A stretch of DNA of 42,629 bases from an uncultured Oscillospiraceae bacterium (GCA_934667815.1 CAKUMO010000021.1:1-42629), one strand, 5' to 3'; shown: positions 15,307 to 25,043, counted from the first letter of the stretch. Notes: generated from the sequence alone by a model not told the origin. Made by a program: numbers and translations.

Positions 15307-16838
15307 TGGAAAAGGTACTCGTGCTGGACTTCGGCGGGCAGTATAATCTGCTCGTCGCCCGCCGCGTGCGCGAATGCGGCGTTTACTGCGAAATTCGCCC
15401 TTACCGTACCCCGCTCGACGAGATCCGCGCCTTTGCGCCGGACGGCATCATCTTCACGGGCGGCCCCGCCGCCGTGTTTGACGAGGGCGCACCCACGCTT
15501 GACCCCGCGATCTTCTCGCTGGGCATTCCGGTGCTGGGTATCTGCTACGGCATGCAGCTAATGATGCAGCTTCTCGGCGGTAGCTGCCGCCGCGCCGAGG
15601 CCCGCGAATACGGCAAGACCGAGCTGACCCACATTGACGGCAGCCCGCTGTTTGAAAACGTGGACAAAACCGCCGTCTACTGGATGAGCCACGGCGTCGA
15701 GGTCGCGCAGCTTGCCGGGGGCTTCCACATCTGCGCAAGCTCCGAAAACTGCCGCCATGCCGCGGTCGAAAACGTCGAAAAGCGTCTCTACGGCGTGCAG
15801 TTCCATCCGGAAGTGCTGCACACGGTGTTCGGCAGGCAAATTATCGAAAACTTCCTCTACGGCGTCTGCGGGCTGCATCGCCAGTGGTCGATGGCTTCGT
15901 ATCTGGATGAGGCCGTGGCCGAGTGCCGCGAGAAAGTCGGCTCCGGCCGCGTGCTTCTCGCGCTCTCCGGCGGTGTAGACAGCTCCGTCGCTGCCGCACT
16001 GTTACAGCGCGCGGTAGGCGACCAGCTCACCTGCATTTTCGTCGATCACGGTCTTTTGCGCAAGGACGAGGGCGACCAAGTCGAGCAGATCATGAAGCAG
16101 CAGTTCCATGTAGATGTGCGCCGCGTCAACGCAGGGGAACGCTTTCTGTCCAAGCTAGCCGGCGTCACCGAGCCAGAGCGCAAGCGCAAGATCATTGGTG
16201 AGGAATTCATCCGCGTGTTCGAGGCCGAGGCCAGAAAGCTCGGCGCGGTCGATTTCCTCGCGCAGGGCACAATTTATTCCGACGTCGTCGAGTCCGGCAT
16301 GGGCGGCGAGTCTACCGTCATCAAGAGTCACCACAACGTCGGCGGTCTGCCGGACTGCGTGGATTTCAAAGAGATCGTCGAGCCGCTGCGCCGTCTTTTC
16401 AAAGACGAAGTACGCCAGCTCGGTCTCGAGCTGGGTCTGCCCGAGACGCTCGTGTGGCGCCAGCCCTTCCCCGGTCCCGGTCTTGCCATTCGTGTGATCG
16501 GCGAGGTCACGGAGGACAAGCTCGCCATTCTGCGAGAGGCCGACGCAATTTTCCGCGAGGAAATGGCGCTGGCCAAGCTGGACCGGACAACCAGCCAGTA
16601 TTTTGCCGTCCTGACCAACCTGAAAAGCGTGGGCGTAATGGGCGACGAGCGCACCTATGACTACACACTGGCACTGCGCGCGGTGCAGTCGCAGGACTTT
16701 ATGACCGCGCAGTGGTCGCGCCTGCCCTATGACCTTCTGGAAAAGGTCTCCGCCCGCATCGTCAACGAAGTCAAGCACATCAACCGCGTCGTCTACGACA
16801 TTACCTCCAAGCCGCCCGCGACGGTGGAATTTGAATGA
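15306..16838 (+). CDS. guaA: GMP synthase (glutamine-hydrolysing)
   Basis: The protein has 510 residues, the full family length. The class I amidotransferase domain has nucleophile C80 in GICYGMQL and the H167/E169 pair in QFHPEV. The ATP-pyrophosphatase domain has the P-loop SGGVDSS (221-227). The C-terminal dimerisation domain ends [17 protein letters not shown]. It converts XMP to GMP. It is translationally coupled to xpt by a one-base overlap. The [15 protein letters not shown] start is normal, and all catalytic residues are present. Confidence 0.97.
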   Translation: MEKVLVLDFGGQYNLLVARRVRECGVYCEIRPYRTPLDEIRAFAPDGIIFTGGPAAVFDEGAPTLDPAIFSLGIPVLGICYGMQLMMQLLGGSCRRAEAREYGKTELTHIDGSPLFENVDKTAVYWMSHGVEVAQLAGGFHICASSENCRHAAVENVEKRLYGVQFHPEVLHTVFGRQIIENFLYGVCGLHRQWSMASYLDEAVAECREKVGSGRVLLALSGGVDSSVAAALLQRAVGDQLTCIFVDHGLLRKDEGDQVEQIMKQQFHVDVRRVNAGERFLSKLAGVTEPERKRKIIGEEFIRVFEAEARKLGAVDFLAQGTIYSDVVESGMGGESTVIKSHHNVGGLPDCVDFKEIVEPLRRLFKDEVRQLGLELGLPETLVWRQPFPGPGLAIRVIGEVTEDKLAILREADAIFREEMALAKLDRTTSQYFAVLTNLKSVGVMGDERTYDYTLALRAVQSQDFMTAQWSRLPYDLLEKVSARIVNEVKHINRVVYDITSKPPATVEFE

Positions 16839-16885
16839 CCATTTGAACACTTTTCCCGATTTGTCGGAAAATCAGACATTTTCCC

Positions 16886-16919
16886 GCGCCGTGATGAGAA
16901 TTTCATCACGGCGCTTTTT
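16886..16919 (+). terminator. Terminator of xpt-guaA
   Basis: GCGCCGTGATGA (16886-16897) pairs with TCATCACGGCGC (16903-16914), 12 perfect pairs followed by TTTTT. Confidence 0.92.
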
Positions 16920-16926
16920 CTGTCCA

Positions 16927-16998
16927 TTGTAACAAACGCTGCGGTGGGTATAATAAAGCCAGAAAGCAACGGAAGCCCCGAAATCATGAGAGCTTCCG
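16927..16998 (+). promoter_or_regulatory. Promoter and leader dyad of the oleate hydratase gene
   Basis: TTGTAA (16927-16932), a 16-bp spacer and TATAAT (16949-16954). The leader then holds the inverted repeat CGGAAGC (16970-16976) / GCTTCCG (16992-16998) with a 15-base gap, just ahead of the AGGAGG site. It could be an operator for a fatty-acid-responsive regulator or an mRNA hairpin. Confidence 0.55.
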
Positions 16999-17018
16999 AA
17001 ATACAGGAGGGTTTCATC

Positions 17019-18809
17019 ATGTATTATTCCGCAGGAACTTATGAATCGTTTGCACATCCCGAAAAGCCGAAGGATGTCGATCAAAAATCCGCATATATCA
17101 TCGGCACCGGTCTGGCCGGTCTGACCGCCGCCTTCTACCTCGTCCGTGACGGGCAGATGAAGGGTGAGCGCATCCATCTGCTGGAAAAGCTGGAGCTTGC
17201 CGGCGGCAGTTGTGACGGCCGCAAGGACGTCACCAAGGGCTTCTTCATGCGCGGCGGCCGCGAAATGGACAACCATTTCGAGGTCATGTGGGACACCTTC
17301 CGCGATGTCCCGTCCATCGAGACGCCGGGCGTGTCCGTGCTGGACGAGTATTATTGGCTCAACAAGCATGACCCGAACTACTCTCTCTGCCGCGCGACCG
17401 TCAACCGCGGCGAGGATGCCCACACCGACAAGCAGTTCAATCTGGACAAAGACTCCGCCATGGCACTGAGCAAGCTGTTCCTGACCCCGGAAAAGGATCT
17501 GGAGGACAAGAAAATCTCCGACGTTCTGCCGGACAGCTTCTGGAGCACGAACTTCTGGCTCTACTGGCAGACGATGTTCGCCTTCCAGCGCTGGTCGAGC
17601 GCCCTTGAAATGAAGCGTTACCTCTGCCGCTATGTCCATCACATCGACGGTCTGCCCGACTTCAGCGCACTGCGCTTCACGAAGTACAACCAGTATGAGA
17701 GCATGATCCTGCCGCTGGTAAAATATCTGGAAGCGCACGGCGTCACGATCGAATACGGCATGGACGTTAGAAACGTCGTCATCGAGAGCAAGGACGGCAA
17801 GAAAGTCGCAAAGCAGATTGTCTACCGCAAGGACGGCAAGGAGCAGACCATCGACCTCACCGAAAACGACCTTGTGTTCATTACGAACGGCTGCTGCACC
17901 GACACCTCCTGCTACGGCGACCAGACCCACGCGCCCGATCTGTCCGAGGTAAAGAACGGCTACGGTGAATCGTGGGATCTCTGGAAAGCCATCGCCGCGC
18001 AGGCCGAGCATGGCGAATACGGCAATCCGGATACGTTCTGCTCCGACGTAGACGCGACAAACTGGATGAGCGCGACCGTCGCGACCTCCAATGAGGAAGT
18101 CATTCAGCATATCATGAATGTCTGCAAGCGCGACCCGCGTGCCGGTAAGGTCACGACGGGCGGCATCGTCACCGTCAAGGACAGCACCGACAACTGGTAT
18201 CTCTCCTGGACCATCAACCGCCAACCGCAGTTCAAGTCTCAGGACAAGAACATGGTCCTCGTGTGGCTGTATTCATTGAATACCAACCGTGAGGGCAACT
18301 ATGTGAAGAAGGCCATGCGGGACTGCACCGGCGAGGAGGTCTGCCGCGAATGGCTGTATCACATCGGCGTGCCGACCGATCAGATCGACGAGCTTGCAAA
18401 GAACGCCTGCAACACCACGACCTGCTTCATGCCGTATATCAACGCCTTCTTCCAGCCGCGTAAGGAATCCGACCGTCCGAAGGTCGTGCCCGACGGCGCT
18501 GTGAACTTTGCCTTCATCGGTCAGTTCGCAGAAACGCCGCGCGACACCATCTTCACCACCGAATATTCCATGCGCACCGGCATGGAATCGGTCTACACGC
18601 TGCTGAACGTTGACCGCGGCGTGCCGGAGGTCTGGGGCAGCAAGTACGATGTGCGTGAGATCCTGCGTGCCTGCTACTATGCCATCGACAAGAAGCCGCT
18701 GGCTGAGGCCGACCTCTCCTTCATGGAAAAAGAGCTGTTCAAGATCGTCATGAAGAAAGTCAAGGGCACGGATCTGGAGCTGCTGCTCAAGGAAAGCGGA
18801 TTGGTGTAA
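17019..18809 (+). CDS. Oleate hydratase (MCRA family flavoprotein)
   Basis: The protein has 596 residues, as expected for OhyA. The family adds water across the cis-9 double bond of oleate and related fatty acids to give 10-hydroxy fatty acids. It needs FAD structurally, and it detoxifies unsaturated fatty acids in gut bacteria. A Rossmann motif GTGLAG is at 29-34. The family motif RGGREM is at 78-83 with E82 as the expected catalytic acid, and the conserved CNTTTCFMPYINAFFQPR segment lies near residue 470. The ATG at 17019 follows an AGGAGG site. The gene is monocistronic, with its own promoter and a very strong terminator. No fatty-acid genes are adjacent. Confidence 0.94.
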   Translation: MYYSAGTYESFAHPEKPKDVDQKSAYIIGTGLAGLTAAFYLVRDGQMKGERIHLLEKLELAGGSCDGRKDVTKGFFMRGGREMDNHFEVMWDTFRDVPSIETPGVSVLDEYYWLNKHDPNYSLCRATVNRGEDAHTDKQFNLDKDSAMALSKLFLTPEKDLEDKKISDVLPDSFWSTNFWLYWQTMFAFQRWSSALEMKRYLCRYVHHIDGLPDFSALRFTKYNQYESMILPLVKYLEAHGVTIEYGMDVRNVVIESKDGKKVAKQIVYRKDGKEQTIDLTENDLVFITNGCCTDTSCYGDQTHAPDLSEVKNGYGESWDLWKAIAAQAEHGEYGNPDTFCSDVDATNWMSATVATSNEEVIQHIMNVCKRDPRAGKVTTGGIVTVKDSTDNWYLSWTINRQPQFKSQDKNMVLVWLYSLNTNREGNYVKKAMRDCTGEEVCREWLYHIGVPTDQIDELAKNACNTTTCFMPYINAFFQPRKESDRPKVVPDGAVNFAFIGQFAETPRDTIFTTEYSMRTGMESVYTLLNVDRGVPEVWGSKYDVREILRACYYAIDKKPLAEADLSFMEKELFKIVMKKVKGTDLELLLKESGLV

Positions 18810-18819
18810 CCCTTTAAAT

Positions 18820-18864
18820 AACCGGCCGCCGCATCGGAAGCTTCCGATGCGGCGGCCGGTTTAT
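18820..18864. terminator. 42-bp perfect palindrome, bidirectional terminator
   Basis: Bases 18820-18861 form a perfect palindrome with 21-base arms and no spacer (centre AAG|CTT). The plus strand continues TTTAT, the minus strand TATTTAAAG. It separates the convergent oleate hydratase and lipoprotein genes. An exceptionally long uninterrupted stem. Confidence 0.85.
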
Positions 18865-18878
18865 ATTCCATTCTGTCT

Positions 18879-20414
18879 CTATCCCCGTTCAAAAGCCGTA
18901 AAGCCGCCTGCCCCCGCGTCAAAGAGGTCCGCACCAAGCAGAGGCCGCACAAGCAGATCACCGTAATCACTGGTCATCAGGCGCAGAACGCCGGAGACCT
19001 GCATATCGCCCGTGAGGAAGTAAGTATAGACCAATCCGCCGCCGTCCATGCCGATGTAGCGCAGGTTGCCATCGGTGCGCATCAGGCTGCCGTCCGGCGC
19101 GGTCTCCTCCATATACAGGAAGGCATCTCCGTGAAGCTCCACCCTGCAGACGCTTTCTTCACTGCTGTTCGGATCGCGCCGGATCTGCGCCGTCCAAGTG
19201 CCGGTGAGCGTCTCTGGGATATAGTTCTCGAGAAGCCCGGGAACGATCTCGTTCAGGTCATACGGCGTGCCGTCAGCATCCAAGGCATAGACCGTAGTTT
19301 CATCGGCGGTAAGGGCGCTGATATTGCCCAGAGTCAACACCGGGCCGCCGCAGCTCAGCATGCCATAGCGCGCACCGCCAAGCAGATTGACAAATTCCAC
19401 TGTACCGTCCTGTGTGAGAAGCAGGAGATAGATCGAGCTGTCCAGCCCGAAGCTCATCCGTGCAATCCGCATATCGACATACACGCCGTAGCAATTCTCA
19501 ACCTCGTAGGGCACACCGTAGTCAAGATCAGCGTTCCAGTCGCGTGCGCTGCCCGTGTCGGAGAAGGTGACAAGCAGCGAGCCGTCGGTGAGCGTAGCCT
19601 CGACAAAATCATAGGAAGCGGACAGCGGCTCTGTGGACAGCAGTTCCCGTGTGACAGGCACAACGTGATAGTACCAGCTTGCACCTGCGACGGAGCCGAT
19701 GGGCATAATCGCATACAGCTCCGTATCGTCCAGAAAGAACATGGCGGAGGCGAGGTTGTCGTCCATGAGTGTCCATGCGCGAAGCAGCGTAAGAAAGTCA
19801 TATTCATCCGTGCCGAATACCCCCGCATACATGCGGTCAAAATACTGCGCGGCAGAGCGGCGCAGCTCGGACATCAGGCTCGAATACGCGAGGCCGAGCG
19901 TGCGCTGAACGGTCTCCGCGCCGTTCAGGACTTCATCCGTGGAAAAATCGTAGGAATAAGTCATGTAATCGGTAAAAGCATAGCTGGTCTCGGAAATGAT
20001 GACGAGCGTCACGATGCTGCCCGACCAGTGGCTTTCCCAAGAGATCGACAGATACTGCCCCCACGTTCCCGCTTCGGCGTTTGCGAGCATTTCGTCCGCA
20101 ACCGGTCTGAACACACTGTCGATCTGTGCGTTCAGCTCCTGCGCCCCCGGCGCGTCGGAAGCGATCGCCGGCAGATGCACGGAGTACACGCCGGAATCGC
20201 CGTTGGAATCCGACCATGGCCATTCCTCGGCGTAGCTTTCATAAAGCAGGCTGTCATCATACTGCGTCTCGGGCGCAGGATCGGACGAGGTCGATACAGG
20301 CTCGCTCGGTTCGCTGCCTGGTATGGAAAAGCGCGTCGGTAGCGACGGCATGGAGCTGCATCCAGCCAGACAAAGCAGCGCCGCAGCCAGCAGTAGTGCA
20401 AGAAGTTTTTTCAT
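18879..20414 (-). CDS. Large lipoprotein, possibly DUF4163/DUF3298-like N-terminal half
   Basis: The protein has 511 residues. The signal peptide ends LCLAGC with the lipid-anchored cysteine near residue 19. A Ser/Pro-rich linker follows. The first folded part (about 65-200) has the GVYSVHLPAI start, the residue run QELNAQIDSVFRPVADEM and a SETSYAFTDYMTYSYDF strand, a layout reminiscent of the DUF4163/DUF3298 region of PdaC/RsiV-type proteins. The second half (about 260-511) is rich in beta strands and unrecognised. The ATG at 20414 follows an AAAGGGG site. It is monocistronic. A sensing or cell-wall-related role outside the membrane is possible but not shown. Confidence 0.7.
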   Translation of the reverse strand: MKKLLALLLAAALLCLAGCSSMPSLPTRFSIPGSEPSEPVSTSSDPAPETQYDDSLLYESYAEEWPWSDSNGDSGVYSVHLPAIASDAPGAQELNAQIDSVFRPVADEMLANAEAGTWGQYLSISWESHWSGSIVTLVIISETSYAFTDYMTYSYDFSTDEVLNGAETVQRTLGLAYSSLMSELRRSAAQYFDRMYAGVFGTDEYDFLTLLRAWTLMDDNLASAMFFLDDTELYAIMPIGSVAGASWYYHVVPVTRELLSTEPLSASYDFVEATLTDGSLLVTFSDTGSARDWNADLDYGVPYEVENCYGVYVDMRIARMSFGLDSSIYLLLLTQDGTVEFVNLLGGARYGMLSCGGPVLTLGNISALTADETTVYALDADGTPYDLNEIVPGLLENYIPETLTGTWTAQIRRDPNSSEESVCRVELHGDAFLYMEETAPDGSLMRTDGNLRYIGMDGGGLVYTYFLTGDMQVSGVLRLMTSDYGDLLVRPLLGADLFDAGAGGFTAFERG

Positions 20415-20446
20415 CGGGAATCCCCTTTCCTCTTTCATTTGTTACC

Positions 20447-20475
20447 AGTTTAACATATTCGTCGGGGAAAAACAA
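20447..20475 (-). promoter_or_regulatory. Promoter of the large lipoprotein gene
   Basis: On the minus strand TTGTTT (20470-20475), a 17-bp spacer and TAAACT (20447-20452). Confidence 0.45.
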
Positions 20476-20494
20476 CCCGCAAGAATCATTTTAG

Positions 20495-20535
20495 AAAAAA
20501 TGCTGTGGAAAAGCACTGCTTTTTCACAGTTTTTC
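20495..20535. terminator. Bidirectional terminator-like hairpin between two divergent promoters
   Basis: A 12-bp stem (20503-20514 with 20518-20529, one G-U pair) is flanked by an A-run on the left and T-run on the right, so it reads as an intrinsic terminator on both strands. It sits upstream of both outgoing promoters, where no gene ends. Confidence 0.65.
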
Positions 20536-20549
20536 TTTATTATCTGCAC

Positions 20550-20578
20550 TTGCAGATACCAAAATCGCGCTGTATAAT
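20550..20578 (+). promoter_or_regulatory. Promoter of the MATE gene
   Basis: TTGCAG (20550-20555), a 17-bp spacer and a perfect TATAAT (20573-20578). Confidence 0.7.
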
Positions 20579-20612
20579 ATGCCCGATAAAAAGAAAACGA
20601 GATGATATTTAT

Positions 20613-21992
20613 ATGGAAGCAACCGGAAAAAAGCAGCTTGATATGCTGCATGGGCCGATCTGGAACAAACTGCCGCGCTTTGCGCTGCCCGTCGCGGCAA
20701 CGGCAATTCTGGAGCAGCTCTTTAATGCCTCGGACGTCGCCGTCGTCGGCAACTTTACGGGCAGCGCACGCACAGCCTGTGTCGCGGCGGTTGGCGCAAA
20801 CAGCCCGATCATCGGTCTGATCGTCAATCTGTTCATCGGCATCGCGCTGGGCAGCAATGTCATCATTGCGCACGCCATCGGACAGGGAAAGCCCGAAGAT
20901 GTGCACAAGGCCGTACACACCTCCGTAGTTGTCGCCGTACTCGGCGGCGTGCTGGTGGCGCTGCTGGGTGAACTGATCGCCGCCCCGCTTCTGAGCATGC
21001 TCAACGTGCCGGCGGAGGTTTTCCCGTTGGCGCTGCTGTATCTGCGCATCTATCTTGCGGGCATGCCGGTGATCCTGCTTTATAATTTCGAGGCCGCGAT
21101 CTTCCGCAGCGTGGGCGAGACAAAGATTCCGTTGATCGCGCTGGCAAGCTCAGGCGTTCTGAACGTCCTGCTCAACCTGTTTTTCGTGGCCGTGCTGGAC
21201 ATGAAGGTCAGCGGCGTGGCCGTTGCGACGGTCATTTCCAACGCCGTCAGCTCGGTGCTGCTGTACATCCGTCTGCGCCGCAGCACGCAGGTCATCCATC
21301 TTGAGCCGAAGGCGCTTGGCATCGACTGGCCGACGCTGGGCCGCATCCTGCGCATCGGTCTGCCGGCCGGCATCCAGAGCGCTGTGTTTTCCGTCTCGAA
21401 CATCGTCATTCAGTCGGCCATCAACGACCTCGGCACCGTGGTCATGGCGGCCTCGAGTGCGGCGTTCAACATTGAGATCATCACCTATGATATTCTCAAC
21501 TCCTTCTCTCAGGCCTGCACCACCTTCGTCGGCCAGAACTACGGCGCGGGCGAGCTGAAGCGCTGCAAAAAAACGCTGTTTTTGTGCCTGATTGAGGGCG
21601 TAATTGCACTGGCCGCTGCCATTGCGCTGCTGCTGTTCTCCGGCAAAACGCTTCTGAAGCTGTTCAATCCCGATCCCGATGTCGTGGAAACAGGCTACAT
21701 CCGCCTGATGCTAATCATGGTCTCGCACTCGTTCAGCCTGCTCTATGAGATCATGGCGGGTTATCTGCGCGGCTTCGGCATTTCGCTGACGCCCGCACTT
21801 CTGACCATGGTCGGCGTGTGCGGCATCCGCATTGCGTGGATCCGCTTCGTATTCCCGCAGAGCCGGACGTTCCGCACCATCATGACGGCCTATCCGATCA
21901 GCCTGTGCGCCACGGCGATTCTGGTATTCATCGCGCTTTTGTGCTACCACCCGGCGCGGCGCTACGCCAAGCGGCTTGCTGCAAATCGCTGA
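20613..21992 (+). CDS. MATE family multidrug/cation exporter
   Basis: The protein has 459 residues with about twelve membrane helices in two six-helix halves. The N-terminal half begins with the typical amphipathic LHGPIWNKLPRFALPVAATAI, followed by a helix 2 with the NASDVAVVGNF signature of MATE proteins. The C-terminal half contains the equivalent NIEIITYDILNSFSQACTTFVGQNYG. Members couple Na+ or H+ influx to export of organic cations or metabolites. The ATG at 20613 has a modest GAGATGAT site. The DNA reads on, without an obvious terminator, into a 54-codon gene 63 bp downstream. Confidence 0.92.
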   Translation: MEATGKKQLDMLHGPIWNKLPRFALPVAATAILEQLFNASDVAVVGNFTGSARTACVAAVGANSPIIGLIVNLFIGIALGSNVIIAHAIGQGKPEDVHKAVHTSVVVAVLGGVLVALLGELIAAPLLSMLNVPAEVFPLALLYLRIYLAGMPVILLYNFEAAIFRSVGETKIPLIALASSGVLNVLLNLFFVAVLDMKVSGVAVATVISNAVSSVLLYIRLRRSTQVIHLEPKALGIDWPTLGRILRIGLPAGIQSAVFSVSNIVIQSAINDLGTVVMAASSAAFNIEIITYDILNSFSQACTTFVGQNYGAGELKRCKKTLFLCLIEGVIALAAAIALLLFSGKTLLKLFNPDPDVVETGYIRLMLIMVSHSFSLLYEIMAGYLRGFGISLTPALLTMVGVCGIRIAWIRFVFPQSRTFRTIMTAYPISLCATAILVFIALLCYHPARRYAKRLAANR

Positions 21993-22055
21993 AAAATTCT
22001 CCTGCGATACTTTCCCGTGTGCAGGGCAAACTAGCTGCGGGAAGGAGGAGGTTTT

Positions 22056-22220
22056 ATGCAGGTACGTTCGTTTTTGCTGACGCTGGGTGCCGGCATGCTG
22101 GCCGGCGGCGCAGTCGCGCTGATGCTGCCGCAGCAGTCGCCCGTGCGTCAAAAGGCGCAGCAGGCCGTCGATTCTCTGGAGCAGACCGTCGCGGATGCGG
22201 CGCAGAAGCTCACAAATTAA
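22056..22220 (+). CDS. Small 54-residue membrane protein
   Basis: The 54-residue reading frame starts MQVRSFLLTLGAGMLAGG and ends AAQKLTN. It has one N-terminal transmembrane helix (about 5-25) and a charged amphipathic tail (VRQKAQQAVDSLEQTVADAA) that resembles short YtxH-like proteins. A near-ideal GAAGGAGGAGG ribosome site lies 6 bases before ATG, and a terminator follows at 22241, so this is very likely a real gene. It is probably cotranscribed with the MATE gene 63 bp upstream. Function unknown. Confidence 0.75.
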   Translation: MQVRSFLLTLGAGMLAGGAVALMLPQQSPVRQKAQQAVDSLEQTVADAAQKLTN

Positions 22221-22240
22221 GCATCAACGATTCGATGTGG

Positions 22241-22271
22241 AATTGCCCGGCCTCGGTCGGGCAATTGTTTT
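22241..22271 (+). terminator. Terminator of the MATE operon
   Basis: AATTGCCCG (22241-22249) pairs with CGGGCAATT (22258-22266), followed by GTTTT. Confidence 0.8.
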
Positions 22272-22293
22272 AAAAAAATTCACATTTGCCCTA

Positions 22294-22321
22294 TTGACAA
22301 TCCTCCGGGGCGTGATATGAT
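22294..22321 (+). promoter_or_regulatory. Promoter of clpB
   Basis: A perfect TTGACA (22294-22299), a 16-bp spacer and TATGAT (22316-22321) preceded by TGA. The start of transcription would fall just before the CIRCE element. Confidence 0.75.
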
Positions 22322-22334
22322 GTGGATAAAGAGT

Positions 22335-22361
22335 TTAGCACTCTCGAGCATAGAGTGCTAA
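22335..22361. promoter_or_regulatory. CIRCE element (HrcA operator)
   Basis: TTAGCACTC-N9-GAGTGCTAA, a perfect match to the CIRCE consensus, lies between the clpB promoter and its ribosome site. Repression by HrcA, relieved on heat shock, is established for this element. Confidence 0.97.
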
Positions 22362-22380
22362 TTCAAAAGGGGGATTCACA

Positions 22381-24972
22381 ATGGATCTGAATCAATATAC
22401 GCAAAAAAGTCTGGAAGCTCTGCGCGCGGCGCAGCAGCTTGCAGTGACAAATCAAAATCAGCAGTTGGAGCAGGCGCATCTGCTTCTGGCGTTATTACAG
22501 CAGGACGGCGGCCTTGTGCCGCAGCTTCTCAAGCGCACGGGCGTGACGACGGAAAGCCTCGAGGCCGCAGCAAATGCGGCGGTGGAGAAGCTGCCCGCCG
22601 TGTCCGGTCCGGGCCGCTCCGCCGACCAGCTTTATCTCTCGAACGGCATGCAGCAGCTGCTTGCCGCCGCGGAGGAAACCGCAAAATCCATGCGCGACGA
22701 CTATGTCTCGGTCGAGCATCTGTTCCTTGCCATGCTGGACAAGGCGGACGCCACCGTCGCGCCGCTGTTCCGGGATTATCGCATCACGCGCGAGGACTGC
22801 CTGAAGGTTTTGCAGGCCATTCGCGGCAGCAGCCGCGTGACCACAGACAATCCCGAGGACACCTACGAGGCGCTGGAAAAATATGGCACCGACCTTGTAA
22901 AAAAGGCACGCGAGAAGAAAACCGATCCGGTCATCGGCCGTGACGACGAGATCCGCAACGTCATCCGTATTCTTTCCCGCAAAACGAAAAACAATCCCGT
23001 CCTGATCGGCGAACCGGGCGTCGGCAAGACTGCCATCGCCGAGGGCCTGGCACAGCGCATCGTGCGCGGCGACGTGCCGAAGTCCTTGCAGGACAAGACG
23101 ATCTTCTCGCTGGATATGGGCGCACTGATTGCAGGCGCAAAATACCGCGGCGAATTTGAGGAACGTCTGAAGGCCGTTCTGGAGGAAGTAAAAAATTCCG
23201 AAGGCCGCATTCTGCTGTTTATCGACGAGCTGCACACCATCGTCGGCGCAGGCAAGACCGAGGGCAGCATGGACGCAGGCAACCTCCTGAAGCCCATGCT
23301 GGCACGCGGCGAGCTGCACTGCATCGGCGCGACAACGCTGGACGAATACCGCAAATATATCGAAAAGGATCCCGCGCTCGAGCGCCGTTTCCAGCCCGTC
23401 ATGGTCAAGGAGCCGACGGTCGAGGACACCATTGCCATTCTGCGCGGCCTTGAGGAACGCTACGAGGTGTTCCACGGCGTGAAGATCACCGATCCCGCAA
23501 TTATCGCCGCCGCAACGCTTTCCGACCGCTATATCACCGACCGTTTCCTGCCGGACAAGGCCATCGACCTGATCGACGAGGCCTGCGCCATGATCCGCAC
23601 GGAGATGGACTCCATGCCGACCGAGCTGGACGTCATCCGCAGGAAGATCATCCAGATGGAGATTGAGGAAGCCGCGCTGAAAAACGAGACCGACGAGCTG
23701 TCGCAGGGCAGACTTGCCGAGCTTCGCAAGGAGCTGGCCGAGCAGCGCGATCAGTTCAACAGCATGAAGGCGCAGTGGGAAAACGAGAAAAACGCCATTG
23801 GCAAGGTGCAGCAGCTCCGCGAGCGCATCGAGGAGCTGGGCGCCAAGATCGAGCGTGCCGAGCAGGAATATGATCTGGAAACGGCTGCGCGTCTGAAATA
23901 CGGTGAGCTGCCGGAGCTGAAAAAGCAGCTTGCCGAGGAGGAACGTCTTGCGCAAAGCGCGAAGCAGAGCAATCTCCTGCGCGACAAGGTCACCGAGGAG
24001 GAAATCGCAAAGATCGTCGAACGCTGGACGGGCATTCCCGTGGCCAAGCTGGTCGAGGGTGAGCGTGAAAAGCTCCTGCAGCTTCCGAACGTGTTGCATC
24101 AGCGCGTTGTCGGACAGGACGAAGCCGTGCGTTCGGTCTCCGAGGCAATTCTGCGCAGCCGCGCAGGCATTCAGGATCCGAACCGTCCGCTCGGTTCCTT
24201 CCTGTTCCTCGGCCCGACGGGCGTCGGCAAGACCGAGCTTGCCAAGGCGTTGGCAGAAGCGCTCTTTGACGATGAAAAGAACCTCGTGCGTATCGATATG
24301 TCCGAATATATGGAGAAATTCTCCGTCTCGCGTCTGATCGGAGCGCCTCCCGGATACGTCGGTTATGACGAGGGCGGTCAGCTCACCGAGGCCGTGCGCC
24401 GCAATCCATATTGCGTGGTGCTGTTCGACGAGGTCGAAAAGGCGCATCCGGATGTGTTCAACATCCTGCTGCAAGTGCTCGACGACGGCCGCATCACGGA
24501 CTCTCAGGGCAGAACCGTGGACTTCAAGAACACCATTCTGATCCTGACGAGCAACCTCGGCTCGGAATACCTGCTTGAGGGTATCGCGCCCGACGGCTCC
24601 ATCCGTCCCGAAGCGCGGCTTCAGGTCGAGCAGCTTCTGAAAAAGAGCTTCCGCCCGGAGTTTTTGAACCGTCTGGACGAGATCGTGTTCTACAAGCCGC
24701 TGACGAAAGACAACATCGTTCGCATCATCGACCTGCAAATGGATCTGCTCAATCGCCGTCTGGAGAAGCAGCAGCTTCGCTGCGAGCTGACGCCGGAGGC
24801 CAAGCAATTCATCATCGACGCGGCCTACGATCCGCAGTACGGTGCGCGTCCGCTCAAGCGGTATTTGCAGCACACCGTCGAAACGCTGCTGGCCAAGCGC
24901 ATCGTCAAGGGCGACATCGCCCCCGGCTCGACCCTGACCGTGCAGATCGAAAACGGCGAATTGAAGCTGTAA
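22381..24972 (+). CDS. clpB: ClpB disaggregase (HSP100)
   Basis: The protein has 863 residues, the full family length. It has two N-terminal Clp repeats (about 1-150), a first AAA+ domain with Walker A GEPGVGKT (210-217), the long coiled-coil M-domain (about 410-525, rich in [13 protein letters not shown] heptads), a second AAA+ domain with GPTGVGKT (near 610) and a D2-small C-terminal domain. It refolds aggregated proteins with DnaK. Upstream is a perfect CIRCE box, so HrcA controls it. The AAAGGGGG site fixes ATG 22381. The 3' flank contains repeated hairpins. Confidence 0.97.
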   Translation: MDLNQYTQKSLEALRAAQQLAVTNQNQQLEQAHLLLALLQQDGGLVPQLLKRTGVTTESLEAAANAAVEKLPAVSGPGRSADQLYLSNGMQQLLAAAEETAKSMRDDYVSVEHLFLAMLDKADATVAPLFRDYRITREDCLKVLQAIRGSSRVTTDNPEDTYEALEKYGTDLVKKAREKKTDPVIGRDDEIRNVIRILSRKTKNNPVLIGEPGVGKTAIAEGLAQRIVRGDVPKSLQDKTIFSLDMGALIAGAKYRGEFEERLKAVLEEVKNSEGRILLFIDELHTIVGAGKTEGSMDAGNLLKPMLARGELHCIGATTLDEYRKYIEKDPALERRFQPVMVKEPTVEDTIAILRGLEERYEVFHGVKITDPAIIAAATLSDRYITDRFLPDKAIDLIDEACAMIRTEMDSMPTELDVIRRKIIQMEIEEAALKNETDELSQGRLAELRKELAEQRDQFNSMKAQWENEKNAIGKVQQLRERIEELGAKIERAEQEYDLETAARLKYGELPELKKQLAEEERLAQSAKQSNLLRDKVTEEEIAKIVERWTGIPVAKLVEGEREKLLQLPNVLHQRVVGQDEAVRSVSEAILRSRAGIQDPNRPLGSFLFLGPTGVGKTELAKALAEALFDDEKNLVRIDMSEYMEKFSVSRLIGAPPGYVGYDEGGQLTEAVRRNPYCVVLFDEVEKAHPDVFNILLQVLDDGRITDSQGRTVDFKNTILILTSNLGSEYLLEGIAPDGSIRPEARLQVEQLLKKSFRPEFLNRLDEIVFYKPLTKDNIVRIIDLQMDLLNRRLEKQQLRCELTPEAKQFIIDAAYDPQYGARPLKRYLQHTVETLLAKRIVKGDIAPGSTLTVQIENGELKL

Positions 24973-24981
24973 AAGATCATG

Positions 24982-25043
24982 AAAGTCCAAAAGGACTTTT
25001 GGGGCAAGCAAGGGCCGTCTCGGGAAATCCCGAGGCGGCCCTT
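24982..25043 (+). terminator. Tandem hairpins behind clpB, likely terminator
   Basis: A short hairpin AAAGTCC-AAAA-GGACTTT (24982-24999) is followed by a 15-bp stem AAGGGCC..CTCGGG (25010-25024) with CCCGAGGCGGCCCTT (25029-25043), one G-U pair and an AAAT loop. The T-run is poor. The 62-bp block recurs, altered, at about 25207-25268. Confidence 0.65.

Noticed and set aside
22495..25011. Very long open frame on the minus strand opposite clpB
   Set aside because: It is a mirror of clpB codon bias in GC-rich DNA; the product has no recognisable motifs, no ribosome site and overlaps the whole clpB gene.
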